In this document: positions 1-7,864 of the stretch, piece by piece
Position numbering within the stretch: the first letter of the stretch is position 1
Layout of the letters: each line of letters opens with the position of its first letter
DNA from: an uncultured Roseburia sp.
GTDB lineage: Bacteria > Bacillota > Clostridia > Lachnospirales > Lachnospiraceae
Reading direction: 5' to 3'
Assembly (NCBI GenBank): GCA_900542495.1
Contig: UQNW01000001.1
Location: 1-64,000, forward strand
DNA length: 64,000 bases
Translations under genes and position numbers: made by a program
Notes under the pieces: model-generated
Told to the model about the DNA's origin: nothing
The model's input: only the letters and a program-made list of their open reading frames with translations
Databases searched by the model: none

Positions 1-155
1 TCACAAATGGTAACATCCACATTATTATCACTTGCAATTCTTTTCGCTTTTTTCATTGATTCTGCTGAAAAAACCTCATATCCGGATTTTTTCAGTGAGA
101 ATGTAATTCCACGATTTAAATTTTCATCGTCTTCAACCACGAGTATACCTGGCAT
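1..155 (-). CDS. Response regulator, N-terminal receiver part (cut by window edge)
   Basis: The reverse strand from the ATG at 155 to the edge reads as the start of a CheY-like receiver domain. MPGILVVEDDENLNRG carries the acidic Mg2+-binding pair (EDD) at the end of beta-strand 1, and helix 1 follows (ITFSLKKSGYEVFSAES). The phospho-acceptor Asp and the output domain lie outside the window, so the class (OmpR or other) cannot be told. An AGAGAGG ribosome site lies about 10 bases upstream of the chosen ATG. An overlapping ATG at 160 is in another frame. The gene starts 24 bases after the stop of the small membrane protein at 180-356, so the two are probably co-transcribed, with a sensor kinase expected further left. 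Confidence 0.8.
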   Translation of the reverse strand, partial: MPGILVVEDDENLNRGITFSLKKSGYEVFSAESMKKAKRIASDNNVDVTIC

Positions 156-179
156 AGCATATGCACCTCTCTTTATTAA

Positions 180-356
180 CTATTTTTCCTCTTCGTTACA
201 TATTTGTTCTGCCTCAATATCCTCGGTAGTGACTTTCCCTGTAATATCCCTATAGGCTTCTTTTATTCCATTTTTAACCGCCCACTTAATTATAAAATAT
301 AATGCAAGTAAGACGATTAGTGCTGTGCCAAAACTAATTCCTAATTCTTCAAACAT
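180..356 (-). CDS. 58-residue single-pass membrane protein upstream of a response regulator
   Basis: This short frame encodes 58 residues beginning MFEELGISFGTALIVLL. One hydrophobic segment (about residues 7-24) is followed by KWAVKNG and an acidic, charged tail ending EEEK. The start is supported by an AGAGG site 7 bases upstream. An ATG five bases earlier is out of frame. The frame ends 24 bases before the response-regulator start, in the same direction. Small membrane proteins of this shape (possibly the DUF6019 type, which I cannot confirm) are found beside two-component systems in Lachnospiraceae. A role as a membrane partner or modulator of the sensor is inference. Confidence 0.6.
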   Translation of the reverse strand: MFEELGISFGTALIVLLALYFIIKWAVKNGIKEAYRDITGKVTTEDIEAEQICNEEEK

Positions 357-392
357 TTCATTACCTCTGTCGATTTCGATTTGTATGACAAC

Positions 393-423
393 ATCTTATC
401 ATAACATATATGTGACTTGTCAA
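393..423 (-). promoter_or_regulatory. Possible promoter of the small protein/response regulator operon
   Basis: A consensus -35 TTGACA (reverse complement of 418-423) is followed by AT-rich sequence with several imperfect -10 candidates: TAAGAT at 19 bases and TATGAT at 14 bases. The -35 box is convincing but the -10 spacing is not, so the exact start is uncertain. The left end of the long palindromic element at 433 is only about 10 bases upstream. Confidence 0.35.
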
Positions 424-432
424 TTTATATAT

Positions 433-709
433 CGTAAATTAGGCAGCTTTTGTGACTGCATTCATAACGTAAAGCAGGGCAGATATAAAGTCTGTGCATA
501 AGTCAGTCACTGTGTAAATAAAAAGAAAAATCGTACAAACAAATATGATTTCCTTTGTGAGCTTTGCGAACAGGAACATCATATTTCGTTTGTACGATTT
601 TCTTTTATATACACTAATGATTTGACTTGTGTATAGATTCTTATATCTGCCCTTCATAACTTATAAGGCAGTTACAAAATCTGCCTACATTACCAAGTTA
701 AGCTCCGGC
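433..709. repeat. Long palindromic element, copy 1 (about 260-bp hairpin, 3' of etfA)
   Basis: The two halves are inverted copies. The outer arm starts GTAAATTAGGCAG at 433 and its partner ends with CTGCCTACATTAC at 692. Arms of about 105 bases pair with few gaps and include GGGCAGATATAA on both sides. The core (about 519-606) is a hairpin of GAAAAATCGTACAAAC against its complement with T-rich tails on both strands, which would work as a bidirectional intrinsic terminator. The loop is GTGAGCTTTGCGAAC. A further 17 bases (693-709) up to the etfA stop codon also match the second copy at 12136-12454, with the same spacing to the stop codon. No transposase is present. A 72-codon reverse frame across it (439-657) is taken as chance. 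Confidence 0.85.
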
Positions 710-1756
710 TTATTTACCAAGCTCAGCCTTTAATGCTGCAGTCAATGCAGGAACGATCTTATTTAAATCTCCAACAAGACCATAATCAGCTACATCGAAG
801 ATAGGTGCATCTTCATCTTTGTTGATTGCAATGATGAGATCTGAATCTTCCATACCTGCTACATGCTGGATTGCTCCGGAAATACCGATTGCGAAGTAAA
901 TCTGTGGACGAACTGTTTTACCTGTCTGTCCTACCTGAAGATCTACTGGTAACCAGCCATTCTCAACAACTGCACGGGAGCAGCTTACAGTACCACCAAG
1001 TACTTCTGCTAAATCCTCTAACAGTTTGAAGTTCTCTTTAGAACCTACTCCACGTCCACCAGATACCAAAATCTTAGCTTCCATGATATTTGCTGTAGAT
1101 TTTACAGCTTTTACAATATTGAGAATCTCAACATATCTGTTGTCAGGTGTGAATCCTGGATTAAACTCAACAACATTAGCTTTTGCACCAGCGATTGGAG
1201 CGATCTTCTGCATAACACCTGGACGAACGGTTGCCATCTGTGGGCGGTTGTCAGGGCAAGCGATTGTAGCGATTGTGTTACCACCGAATGCAGGACGAGT
1301 CATTAATAACTGGTTATGTTTCTGCTCGGATTCTTTTCCAGGAGCAGCAACTAATGGGAAATCTCCGATTTCAAGAGATGTACAGTCTGCTGTAAGACCT
1401 GTCTTAACTCTTGCGGATACTGTAGGGCCAAGGTCACGTCCGATAGCTGTTGCACCAACTAACACGATCTCTGGTTTGTATTCATTGATCACAGATGCAA
1501 GTGCATGTGCATATGGCTCTGTTCTGTATTCTTTTAATTCAGGATCATCTACAACGATAACTCTGTCAGCACCATACTCTGCTAACTGATCAGCTAATCC
1601 TTTGACGTCAGATCCGATTAATACTGCTGTAACTTCTGTATTTAAGTCTTTTGCTAAATCTTTACCTTTGCCGAGCAATTCAAATGCAACGCCATCTAAT
1701 ACGTTATCAACCTGCTGTGCAAAGACAAATACTCCCTTATATTCTTCTAATGACAT
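710..1756 (-). CDS. etfA: Electron transfer flavoprotein alpha subunit
   Basis: EtfA is the FAD-binding subunit that, with EtfB, passes electrons to and from butyryl-CoA dehydrogenase. In clostridial bifurcating complexes it couples NADH oxidation to crotonyl-CoA and ferredoxin reduction. The N-terminal half is the usual nucleotide-binding-like fold. The C-terminal FAD domain is clear from SGGRGVGSKENF, VGQTGKTVRP, FAIGISGAIQHVAGM and an INKDEDAPIFDVADYG end. Length (348) is typical for a form without an N-terminal ferredoxin domain. I chose ATG 1756 (MSLEEYKG, the usual family start). GTG codons at 1768 and 1765 lie nearer an AAGGA site and are alternatives. It is last in the butyrate operon, and its stop abuts the long palindromic element. 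Confidence 0.95.
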   Translation of the reverse strand: MSLEEYKGVFVFAQQVDNVLDGVAFELLGKGKDLAKDLNTEVTAVLIGSDVKGLADQLAEYGADRVIVVDDPELKEYRTEPYAHALASVINEYKPEIVLVGATAIGRDLGPTVSARVKTGLTADCTSLEIGDFPLVAAPGKESEQKHNQLLMTRPAFGGNTIATIACPDNRPQMATVRPGVMQKIAPIAGAKANVVEFNPGFTPDNRYVEILNIVKAVKSTANIMEAKILVSGGRGVGSKENFKLLEDLAEVLGGTVSCSRAVVENGWLPVDLQVGQTGKTVRPQIYFAIGISGAIQHVAGMEDSDLIIAINKDEDAPIFDVADYGLVGDLNKIVPALTAALKAELGK

Positions 1757-1782
1757 CTTATTCACCACTTTTCCTTATTTTT

Positions 1783-2565
1783 TTAGATAATGTGTTTCTC
1801 TTTGAATTTTCCGATCAGGTAAGCTACGGATTCTGTTGGATCAAGATTTACTTTTTCTCCAGCTCCCTTTGCAACTTTATCGGATGCTTTTGCGATCTTT
1901 GTTGGAGATCCTTTTAATCCAAGGTCTGAATCATCAACATCCTTTAAGTCTGCTCTGCCCCATACAGTTACTTCTTTGTCACATGCATCAAAGATTCCGC
2001 CTGGAGTCATGTAACGTGGCTGATTTAACTCAGAAAGTGCTGTAATTAAGCAAGGCATTTTTGCTTTTAATTCATGATATCTGTCTTCATACTGTCTCTT
2101 AACGATAACAGAATCTCCATCAACTTTGATATCTGCTGCATAAGAGATAACAGGTAATCCAAGATGTTCAGCGATCTGTGGTCCTACCTGAGCGGTATCT
2201 CCATCGATAGCCTGACGTCCTGTGATGATAAGATCATAATCTAAGTTACGAAGAGCACCAGCGATTGTAGTAGATGTTGCCCATGTATCAGCTCCACCTA
2301 ATACTCTGTCTGTTACAAGGATCGCATCATCTGCTCCCATTGCCATTGCTTCACGAAGAACTGCATCAGCCTTTGGAAGTCCCATGGTAAGAACTGTAAC
2401 TTTTGCTCCTGTCTCATCTTTGATTCTTAATGCTGCTTCAAGACCAGCTTTGTCGTCTGGGTTCATGATAGCAAGCATTGCTGCTCTATCAAGTGTTCCA
2501 TCTGGATTGAATTTTACTCCACCCTTTGTGTCAGGAACCTGTTTAATACATACTACGATATTCAT
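1783..2565 (-). CDS. etfB: Electron transfer flavoprotein beta subunit
   Basis: EtfB is the partner of EtfA. In bifurcating Etfs it binds the second FAD near the NADH site. The sequence opens with MNIVVCIKQVPDT and contains the family signature region TGRQAIDGDTAQVGPQ. The length of 260 residues is standard. An AGGAGT site sits nine bases before the ATG. The stop is 26 bases from the chosen etfA start and the start is about 116 bases after the bcd stop, so bcd-etfB-etfA is one transcription unit. Nothing is missing or truncated. Confidence 0.96.
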   Translation of the reverse strand: MNIVVCIKQVPDTKGGVKFNPDGTLDRAAMLAIMNPDDKAGLEAALRIKDETGAKVTVLTMGLPKADAVLREAMAMGADDAILVTDRVLGGADTWATSTTIAGALRNLDYDLIITGRQAIDGDTAQVGPQIAEHLGLPVISYAADIKVDGDSVIVKRQYEDRYHELKAKMPCLITALSELNQPRYMTPGGIFDACDKEVTVWGRADLKDVDDSDLGLKGSPTKIAKASDKVAKGAGEKVNLDPTESVAYLIGKFKEKHII

Positions 2566-2681
2566 GTATTTTCCACTCCTTATGTTTTATTTTTTAGACA
2601 TTGGCAAAACTCCTCTTTCTTCTATTAAAATTGTTGAATTTACATCTTTGTGAGTTTTGCAATGGCTATATTGTTATGCCT

Positions 2682-3836
2682 CTATTTAAGTAATGCACCA
2701 GAAATAACCATGCGCTGTACTTCGCTTGTTCCCTCATAAATCTCTGTGATCTTAGCATCACGCATCATACGCTCTACATCGTACTCTCTGATGTATCCAT
2801 ATCCACCGAATAACTGAACAACTTCTGTTGTAACAGCCATTGCTGTCTCTGCTGCGAATAATTTTGCTTTTGCAGCTTCTACAGAGTAAACTTTCTGGTT
2901 TGCTTTTGCCATTGCTGCTTTATAAACTAACATCTGAGCGGCTTCAATTCTTGTTGCCATATCAGCTAACTTGAACTGTGTATTCTGCTGCTGTGCGATA
3001 GAACGACCAAACTGTTTTCTTTCTTTTGTATAAGCGATTGCGCGCTCTAATGCACCTTCTGCGATACCAAGTGCCTGGGAAGCGATACCAATACGTCCGC
3101 CATCTAATGTATGCATAGCGATTGGGAATCCTTTTCCTTCAGGTCCAAGTAATGCATCCTTTGGAATTCTGCAGTCTTCAAAAATTAATTCGTATGTAGA
3201 AGATCCACGGATACCCATCTTCTTCTCTTTTGTTCCGAAGGAGAATCCTGGAGCACCTTTCTCTACGATAAATGCGGAGAAGTTCTTTTTCTTTCTTCCT
3301 CTCTTGTCCTCTGTAATGCTTGTGATAGCGATTACAATATAAACATCTGCAACTTTACCATTGGTAATGAAGCATTTTGATCCGTTTAATACCCATTCGT
3401 CACCGTCTAAAACAGCTTTTGTCTGAGCGCCCTGGGCATCTGTACCAGCACCTGGTTCTGTCAATGCAAAAGCTCCAAGTTTCTCACCTGTAGCAAGTGC
3501 TCTGACATATTTCTGTTTCTGTTCTTCTGTACCGTAAGTCATAATTGGATCGATGCAGAGGGAAGTATGTGCGGAAACAACAACACCTGTTGTAGCGCAG
3601 ACCTTTGATAACTCTTCTACACACATAACATATGTTAATGGATCACATCCCTGTCCGCCGTACTCCTTTGGTACCGGAATTCCCATGAATCCATATTTTG
3701 CCATTTTCTTAACTGTCTCTGCCGGGAACTGTTCTGTCTCATCAGTTTCCTGTGCAAGAGGTTTTACTTCGTTTTCAGCGAATTCTCTGAACAGGGAACG
3801 CGCCATTTCATGTTTCTTGTCTAAAGTGAAATCCAT
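2682..3836 (-). CDS. bcd: Butyryl-CoA dehydrogenase (short-chain acyl-CoA dehydrogenase)
   Basis: This flavoenzyme reduces crotonyl-CoA to butyryl-CoA, the energy-conserving step of butyrate formation when joined to EtfAB. The 384-residue protein has the acyl-CoA dehydrogenase order: N-terminal helical domain, FAD/substrate loop TEPGAGTDAQGAQT, QQQNTQFKLADMATRIEAAQ helices, and the C-terminal catalytic region QLFGGYGYIREYDVERMMRD followed by YEGTSEVQR, whose first Glu is the usual catalytic base. An AAGGAGG site precedes the ATG. A 110-base gap with three short perfect hairpins separates it from hbd upstream. Confidence 0.96.
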   Translation of the reverse strand: MDFTLDKKHEMARSLFREFAENEVKPLAQETDETEQFPAETVKKMAKYGFMGIPVPKEYGGQGCDPLTYVMCVEELSKVCATTGVVVSAHTSLCIDPIMTYGTEEQKQKYVRALATGEKLGAFALTEPGAGTDAQGAQTKAVLDGDEWVLNGSKCFITNGKVADVYIVIAITSITEDKRGRKKKNFSAFIVEKGAPGFSFGTKEKKMGIRGSSTYELIFEDCRIPKDALLGPEGKGFPIAMHTLDGGRIGIASQALGIAEGALERAIAYTKERKQFGRSIAQQQNTQFKLADMATRIEAAQMLVYKAAMAKANQKVYSVEAAKAKLFAAETAMAVTTEVVQLFGGYGYIREYDVERMMRDAKITEIYEGTSEVQRMVISGALLK

Positions 3837-3854
3837 GATTTCAAATCCTCCTTG

Positions 3855-3916
3855 TTTTTGCGAAGCAAAAATCCTATTTTACGCAGTAAAATTTATCCTC
3901 TGAACGAGGAGAGGAT
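3855..3916. other. Three consecutive perfect 7-bp hairpins between hbd and bcd
   Basis: Three perfect 7-bp inverted repeats follow one another: TTTTTGC/GCAAAAA with loop GAA (3855-3871), ATTTTAC/GTAAAAT with loop GCA (3876-3892), and ATCCTCT/AGAGGAT with an 8-base loop (3895-3916). None is followed by a long T tract on the minus strand, so they are unlikely to be strong terminators. In an operon mRNA such a cluster could protect the bcd-etfB-etfA end or mark a processing site. That is inference. Confidence 0.7.
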
Positions 3917-3946
3917 TTAGCCTCCTAATTCCTTAATATCTGTTAA

Positions 3947-4819
3947 TTACTGAGCGTCAACTGGTGTTTTTGTGCGGTCAGCATTGTATACATAGAATCC
4001 TTTTCCGCTCTTAGCACCAAGGTTACCACCACGAACCATTTTACGGATCAATGGGCATGCACGGTATTTGCTGTCGCCAGTCTCTTTGTAAAGAACGTCC
4101 ATAATAGCAAGGCAGATATCAAGACCGATGAAATCTCCTAACTCTAATGGTCCCATTGGATGGTTTGCACCAAGTTTCATAGCTGCATCGATACCTGCGA
4201 TATCAGATACACCTTCCATTTTGATGAATGCTGCTTCGTTGATCATTGGGATTAAAATACGGTTTACAACGAATCCTGCTGCTTCATTTACCTGTACAGG
4301 TGTTTTTCCGATTTCAACAGAGATTTTCTTAATAGCTTCAACGGTCTCATCCGGTGTATTTACACCAGCGATAACTTCGATCAATTTCATACGGTCTGCT
4401 GGGTTGAAGAAATGCATACCAACCATCGGACGTGTAAGGCCATTTCCGATCTCTGTGATGGAAAGGCTGGATGTATTTGAAGCAAAGATACACTCTGGTT
4501 TTGCAATCTTATCTAATTCCTGGAATGTAGTTTTCTTTACTCCCATATCTTCGAATGCTGCTTCTACGATCAGATCGCAGTCTGCGCAAAGGTCTTCTTT
4601 TAATCCCGGAGTGATTTTAGCAAGGATAGCATCAACAGCTTCCTGTGTCATTTTTCCTTTTTCTACAAGTCTTGCATAGCCTTTCTGGATTTTTGCTTTT
4701 CCGCCGTCAGCCCATTCCTGCTTGATATCGCAGAGAGCTACCTCATATCCTTCTACCTGGGCAAATGCTTTTGCAATACCCTGTCCCATGGTTCCTGCAC
4801 CAATAACACCAACTTTCAT
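3947..4819 (-). CDS. hbd: 3-hydroxybutyryl-CoA dehydrogenase
   Basis: Hbd reduces acetoacetyl-CoA to 3-hydroxybutyryl-CoA in the butyrate pathway. The N-terminal Rossmann fold is marked by GAGTMGQGIAKAFA. The catalytic region MVGMHFFNPADRMKLIEV has the conserved His, and the C-terminal domain begins around GFVVNRILIPMINEA. The length of 290 residues is standard and no domain is fused. A GGAGGT site lies just before the ATG. The next enzyme of the pathway, crotonase (crt), is not in this operon or window, which matches what is known for the Roseburia/E. rectale group. Confidence 0.96.
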   Translation of the reverse strand: MKVGVIGAGTMGQGIAKAFAQVEGYEVALCDIKQEWADGGKAKIQKGYARLVEKGKMTQEAVDAILAKITPGLKEDLCADCDLIVEAAFEDMGVKKTTFQELDKIAKPECIFASNTSSLSITEIGNGLTRPMVGMHFFNPADRMKLIEVIAGVNTPDETVEAIKKISVEIGKTPVQVNEAAGFVVNRILIPMINEAAFIKMEGVSDIAGIDAAMKLGANHPMGPLELGDFIGLDICLAIMDVLYKETGDSKYRACPLIRKMVRGGNLGAKSGKGFYVYNADRTKTPVDAQ

Positions 4820-4869
4820 GTTAGTACCTCCTGAATTTATTCTGAATTTTTAATATGTAATGGAAACGC

Positions 4870-4896
4870 CCGGAAAAGCAGTCACCTGCTTTCCGG
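4870..4896. other. Intra-operon hairpin between thl and hbd
   Basis: CCGGAAAAGCAG and CTGCTTTCCGG form an 11-bp stem with one bulged A and a TCAC loop. It lies in the 96-base gap between thlA and hbd and lacks a clear T tract on the minus strand. It could be an mRNA stability or processing hairpin, or a weak terminator that lowers downstream expression. Confidence 0.6.
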
Positions 4897-4915
4897 ACAG
4901 TTTTGTCTGAATTAA

Positions 4916-6097
4916 TTATCTCTCAACGATTGTAGAGCATCCCATTCCGCCACCGATACATAATGTAGCAAGACCTCTGTGTGAATCTCTCTTCTGCATC
5001 TCATGTAATAATGTTACAAGGATACGGCATCCGGAAGCTCCTACTGGATGTCCGAGTGCGATCGCACCGCCGTTAACATTTACTTTTGACATATCAAAGT
5101 GTAAGTCTCTTGCAACTGCGATAGACTGTGCTGCGAAAGCTTCATTTGCCTCGATCAGATCCATATCATCAATAGTAAGTCCTGTCTTAGCTAATACTTT
5201 CTTAGTAGAAGCAACAGGTCCAACACCCATGATTTCTGGTTCAACACCGCCAAGTGCTCCAGCTACCCATGTAGCCATTGGTGTAACACCAAGCTCTTTT
5301 GCTTTTTCTTCGCTCATTACAACGATTGCTGCTGCACCATCGTTGATACCGGAAGCGTTACCTGCTGTAACAAGTCCGCCCTCTTTACCAGAGCAGCATT
5401 TTAATTTTGCTAAAGACTCTGCTGTTGTACCTGCACGAGGTCCTTCATCTGTCACGAAATCTACGATCTCTTTTTTCACTTTAACCGGAACCGGAACGAT
5501 CTCATCTGCAAATTTGCCCTCAGCGATTGCTTTCTCACATTTCTGCTGGCTGTTTGCTGAGAACTCGTCTAACTCTTCTCTTGTAATTCCATATTTATCA
5601 CATACGTTCTCTGCTGTGATCATCATATGATAATGATTGAATGCATCTGTCAATGCATCATTTACCATTGTATCGATGATTGTTGCATTGTTCATACGAT
5701 ATCCGAAACGGGCTTTTGTCATAGCGTATGGTGCCATTGACATATTTTCCATACCACCTGCAACAACGATATCAGCTTCTCCTGCCATGATCATGGTAGC
5801 TGCATCATTGACACATTTCAAACCAGAACCACATACAACGTTGATCGTGATTGCTGGAACTTCGATTGGGAGTCCTGCTTTGATAGAAGCCTGACGTGCA
5901 ACGTTCTGTCCCTGAGCTGCCTGGATTACACAACCCATTTTAACTTCGTCAACCATCTCTGGTTTAACACCTGCTCTTCTTAATGCTTCTTTGATAACGA
6001 TTGCACCTAAGTCTGCTGCTGGAGTATTGCTTAATGCTCCACCCATTTTACCAATTGCTGTACGGCATGCGCCTGCTAAAACTACTTTTCTTGCCAT
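4916..6097 (-). CDS. thlA: Acetyl-CoA C-acetyltransferase (thiolase)
   Basis: This thiolase condenses two acetyl-CoA to acetoacetyl-CoA, the first step of butyrate synthesis. The acyl-carrying Cys is in NVVCGSGLKCVNDAA (about residue 88). The catalytic His is in GGAIALGHPVGASG and the second Cys in LCIGGGMGCSTIVER at the C-terminus. The start is taken at MARKVVLAG (6097), which has GGGAGA seven bases upstream; the frame stays open to 6133 but lacks a better site. It is the first gene of the butyrate operon, and a Rex-type operator lies 92 bases upstream of its start. Confidence 0.95.
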   Translation of the reverse strand: MARKVVLAGACRTAIGKMGGALSNTPAADLGAIVIKEALRRAGVKPEMVDEVKMGCVIQAAQGQNVARQASIKAGLPIEVPAITINVVCGSGLKCVNDAATMIMAGEADIVVAGGMENMSMAPYAMTKARFGYRMNNATIIDTMVNDALTDAFNHYHMMITAENVCDKYGITREELDEFSANSQQKCEKAIAEGKFADEIVPVPVKVKKEIVDFVTDEGPRAGTTAESLAKLKCCSGKEGGLVTAGNASGINDGAAAIVVMSEEKAKELGVTPMATWVAGALGGVEPEIMGVGPVASTKKVLAKTGLTIDDMDLIEANEAFAAQSIAVARDLHFDMSKVNVNGGAIALGHPVGASGCRILVTLLHEMQKRDSHRGLATLCIGGGMGCSTIVER

Positions 6098-6188
6098 TTT
6101 GAATTCTCCCTTCGGTTTTGTGGTACAAAACACCGCTCATAATATGCAGTATATTTTGTTTCCTTCATAATAAATCTGCCGAAAAACG

Positions 6189-6206
6189 TTGTTATTTTTT
6201 TAACAA
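6189..6206. promoter_or_regulatory. Rex-type operator upstream of the butyrate operon
   Basis: The 18 bases TTGTTATTTTTTTAACAA match the Rex consensus TTGTTAA-N4-TTAACAA with one mismatch. Rex is the NADH/NAD+-sensing repressor that controls thl-crt-bcd-etf-hbd type operons in clostridia. The site sits in the thlA upstream region, in AT-rich DNA. The promoter itself could not be placed with confidence. Repression when NADH is low would fit an NADH-consuming pathway. Confidence 0.65.
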
Positions 6207-6460
6207 TCTTTTTGTAAAAAAAATAAATTTAAAATCTTTTCTTTTAAATTTAAATTTTCTTGTTCCTAATTTTCTACGTTTTTTATGTATTCGGCTTTTT
6301 TATTGGCTTTTCAGTACTTTCTCATGCTACCATATTTTATTTTCAAATGCAATAGCTTTCTTTTTTTTTCACACTTTTTTCAGTATTTAAATTTGGTTTT
6401 TAACCATTTCGCATACGGTTTTTCGTTAAAAAATTATCATGCGCATCCACTCAATTTCAC

Positions 6461-6507
6461 AAAAAAGAGACGTTTTTTGTATATTTCTCACAAAAACGTC
6501 TCTTTTT
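6461..6507. terminator. Bidirectional terminator after the SleB/CwlJ-type hydrolase
   Basis: AAAAAGAGACGTTTTT and AAAAACGTCTCTTTTT face each other across a short AT-rich loop, giving a stem with a T run on either strand. It lies 52 bases past the hydrolase stop at 6559. The rest of 6098-6558 is AT-rich leader and promoter region of thlA without any gene. Confidence 0.8.
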
Positions 6508-6558
6508 CCATTTGGTTTCAAAAATGATTTTTATGTAATTTGCGCAATTGCCAGCCGC

Positions 6559-7755
6559 TTAATAGAAAATGTGATGACCAATGACTGTTCCTTCCAATCC
6601 CTCGATCACAGTCCTGAAATAAAGGCAGCTGTTTGTAATGTTACCGTCGAGCACTTCCTGCGCCGCCTTCATGCAGGTATTGTTCACACCCTGCTCTAAG
6701 CGAAGCGCATACCTGCCGCTGGCTACCGGCGAGAACTGTCCGCTCTGATAGATGACACCGGAAACGGTATTCGGGAAATAGGAACTGCGCACACGGTTCA
6801 TGACAACACTTCCGACTGCAAGTTTTCCCTCGTAAGGCTCTCCGTCAGCTTCGCACTGGATGATTGCACCGAGCAGATACAGATCGCTGTCACTTGGCAC
6901 ATAGGAAAACTCTCCATTGTTCTCTGCCTCCTGCCGCTTGATCTCTGCCATTCGCGCTGCATCCTCTTTTGCCTTCTGAATCTCCAACTGTTTCTCTATC
7001 TCTTCCATTTGGGCAATCTGACTGTTGATATCGTTCACTTTGCCTTGTGCACTGCTCAGTTCTGCATTTGTCTGGCTGATGTTCGCCTGTGTGGAACTGA
7101 TGAGACTGTTTACAGAATTCTGCTTGACTTTCATATCATCCTGCATCGCAAGCAGTTGCTGCTGTTCACTCTCTAAGTCTTTCTGCTGTTCCTCCAACGA
7201 AGCCTCCTCGGCTGCGATCTGCTCCTGCACATTGATAAATTCCTCCAGTTTTTGCCTGTCATAGGAATTAATCTCCGAGACATACTCCGTCCGGTTCAGG
7301 AAATCAGAAAATGACGCTGACGAAAGCAGCATCTCTAACATCGGCGTATTGCCATTTTCGTACATATACTGAATCCGTATTTTCATATCCTCGTACTGAT
7401 CTTCTGACTGCTGTTTTGCGACTTCGAGATTTTCCTTTGTCTGCTCGATCTCATCCTCTAGGTCAGACAATTCTTTTTTCTTATCATTAATCTGTGACTC
7501 AAGTGCATTCATGGACGATACGATATTCGACATCTGTCCGTTTAACGTGTTTAAGTCATCTTCTAAATCGTCTTTTTTCCCATTGATACTGTCTACCGCA
7601 TTCTGTGCATCCTTCTGCTGGTCTTTCAGGTTGTTGATCTGATTCTTTGCATTATCAATGTCCTCCTGCGTAACATCCGCATAAGCGGTTGTCACGGTAA
7701 GACAGCATACTAAAACTGCTGCGGCAAATATCCTTTTGAAAGGGATTTTTTTCAT
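6559..7755 (-). CDS. Secreted coiled-coil cell-wall hydrolase with SleB/CwlJ-type domain
   Basis: A signal peptide (MKKIPFKRIFAAAVLVCC... cut near AYADVT) is followed by a long coiled coil (about residues 28-275) of the PcsB/CwlO type. A C-terminal Hydrolase_2 (SleB/CwlJ) domain begins at DLYLLGAIIQCEADGEPYEG; the Glu in this motif is the likely catalytic acid. Such proteins cut peptidoglycan glycan strands. The coiled-coil segment QYEDMKIRIQYMYENG and EINSYDRQKLEEF closely matches that of the M23 hydrolase at 39704-40918, which sits beside ftsEX. A role in cell separation or wall turnover is therefore more likely than spore germination. GAGGT precedes the ATG. Confidence 0.88.
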   Translation of the reverse strand: MKKIPFKRIFAAAVLVCCLTVTTAYADVTQEDIDNAKNQINNLKDQQKDAQNAVDSINGKKDDLEDDLNTLNGQMSNIVSSMNALESQINDKKKELSDLEDEIEQTKENLEVAKQQSEDQYEDMKIRIQYMYENGNTPMLEMLLSSASFSDFLNRTEYVSEINSYDRQKLEEFINVQEQIAAEEASLEEQQKDLESEQQQLLAMQDDMKVKQNSVNSLISSTQANISQTNAELSSAQGKVNDINSQIAQMEEIEKQLEIQKAKEDAARMAEIKRQEAENNGEFSYVPSDSDLYLLGAIIQCEADGEPYEGKLAVGSVVMNRVRSSYFPNTVSGVIYQSGQFSPVASGRYALRLEQGVNNTCMKAAQEVLDGNITNSCLYFRTVIEGLEGTVIGHHIFY

Positions 7756-7864
7756 AGGTACCTCACTCTGTAAAATATTGATAGAATGAATCAGTTTTGC
7801 CTGGGCAGCACTGGTTCATCTGACGGTTTCCTGTATTTTTCTTCCACGCAACCATGATAGCAGA

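Noticed and set aside
7..255. 82-codon forward open frame at the left edge
   Set aside because: It lies antisense to the response regulator start and the small membrane protein, both of which look coding.
439..657. 72-codon reverse open frame
   Set aside because: It runs through the arms of the long palindromic element, has no family resemblance and no good ribosome site; palindromes easily yield open frames.
1026..1589. Long forward frames antisense to etfA, thlA, hbd and other genes
   Set aside because: They mirror the codon use of strongly supported minus-strand genes and have no ribosome sites or recognisable domains.
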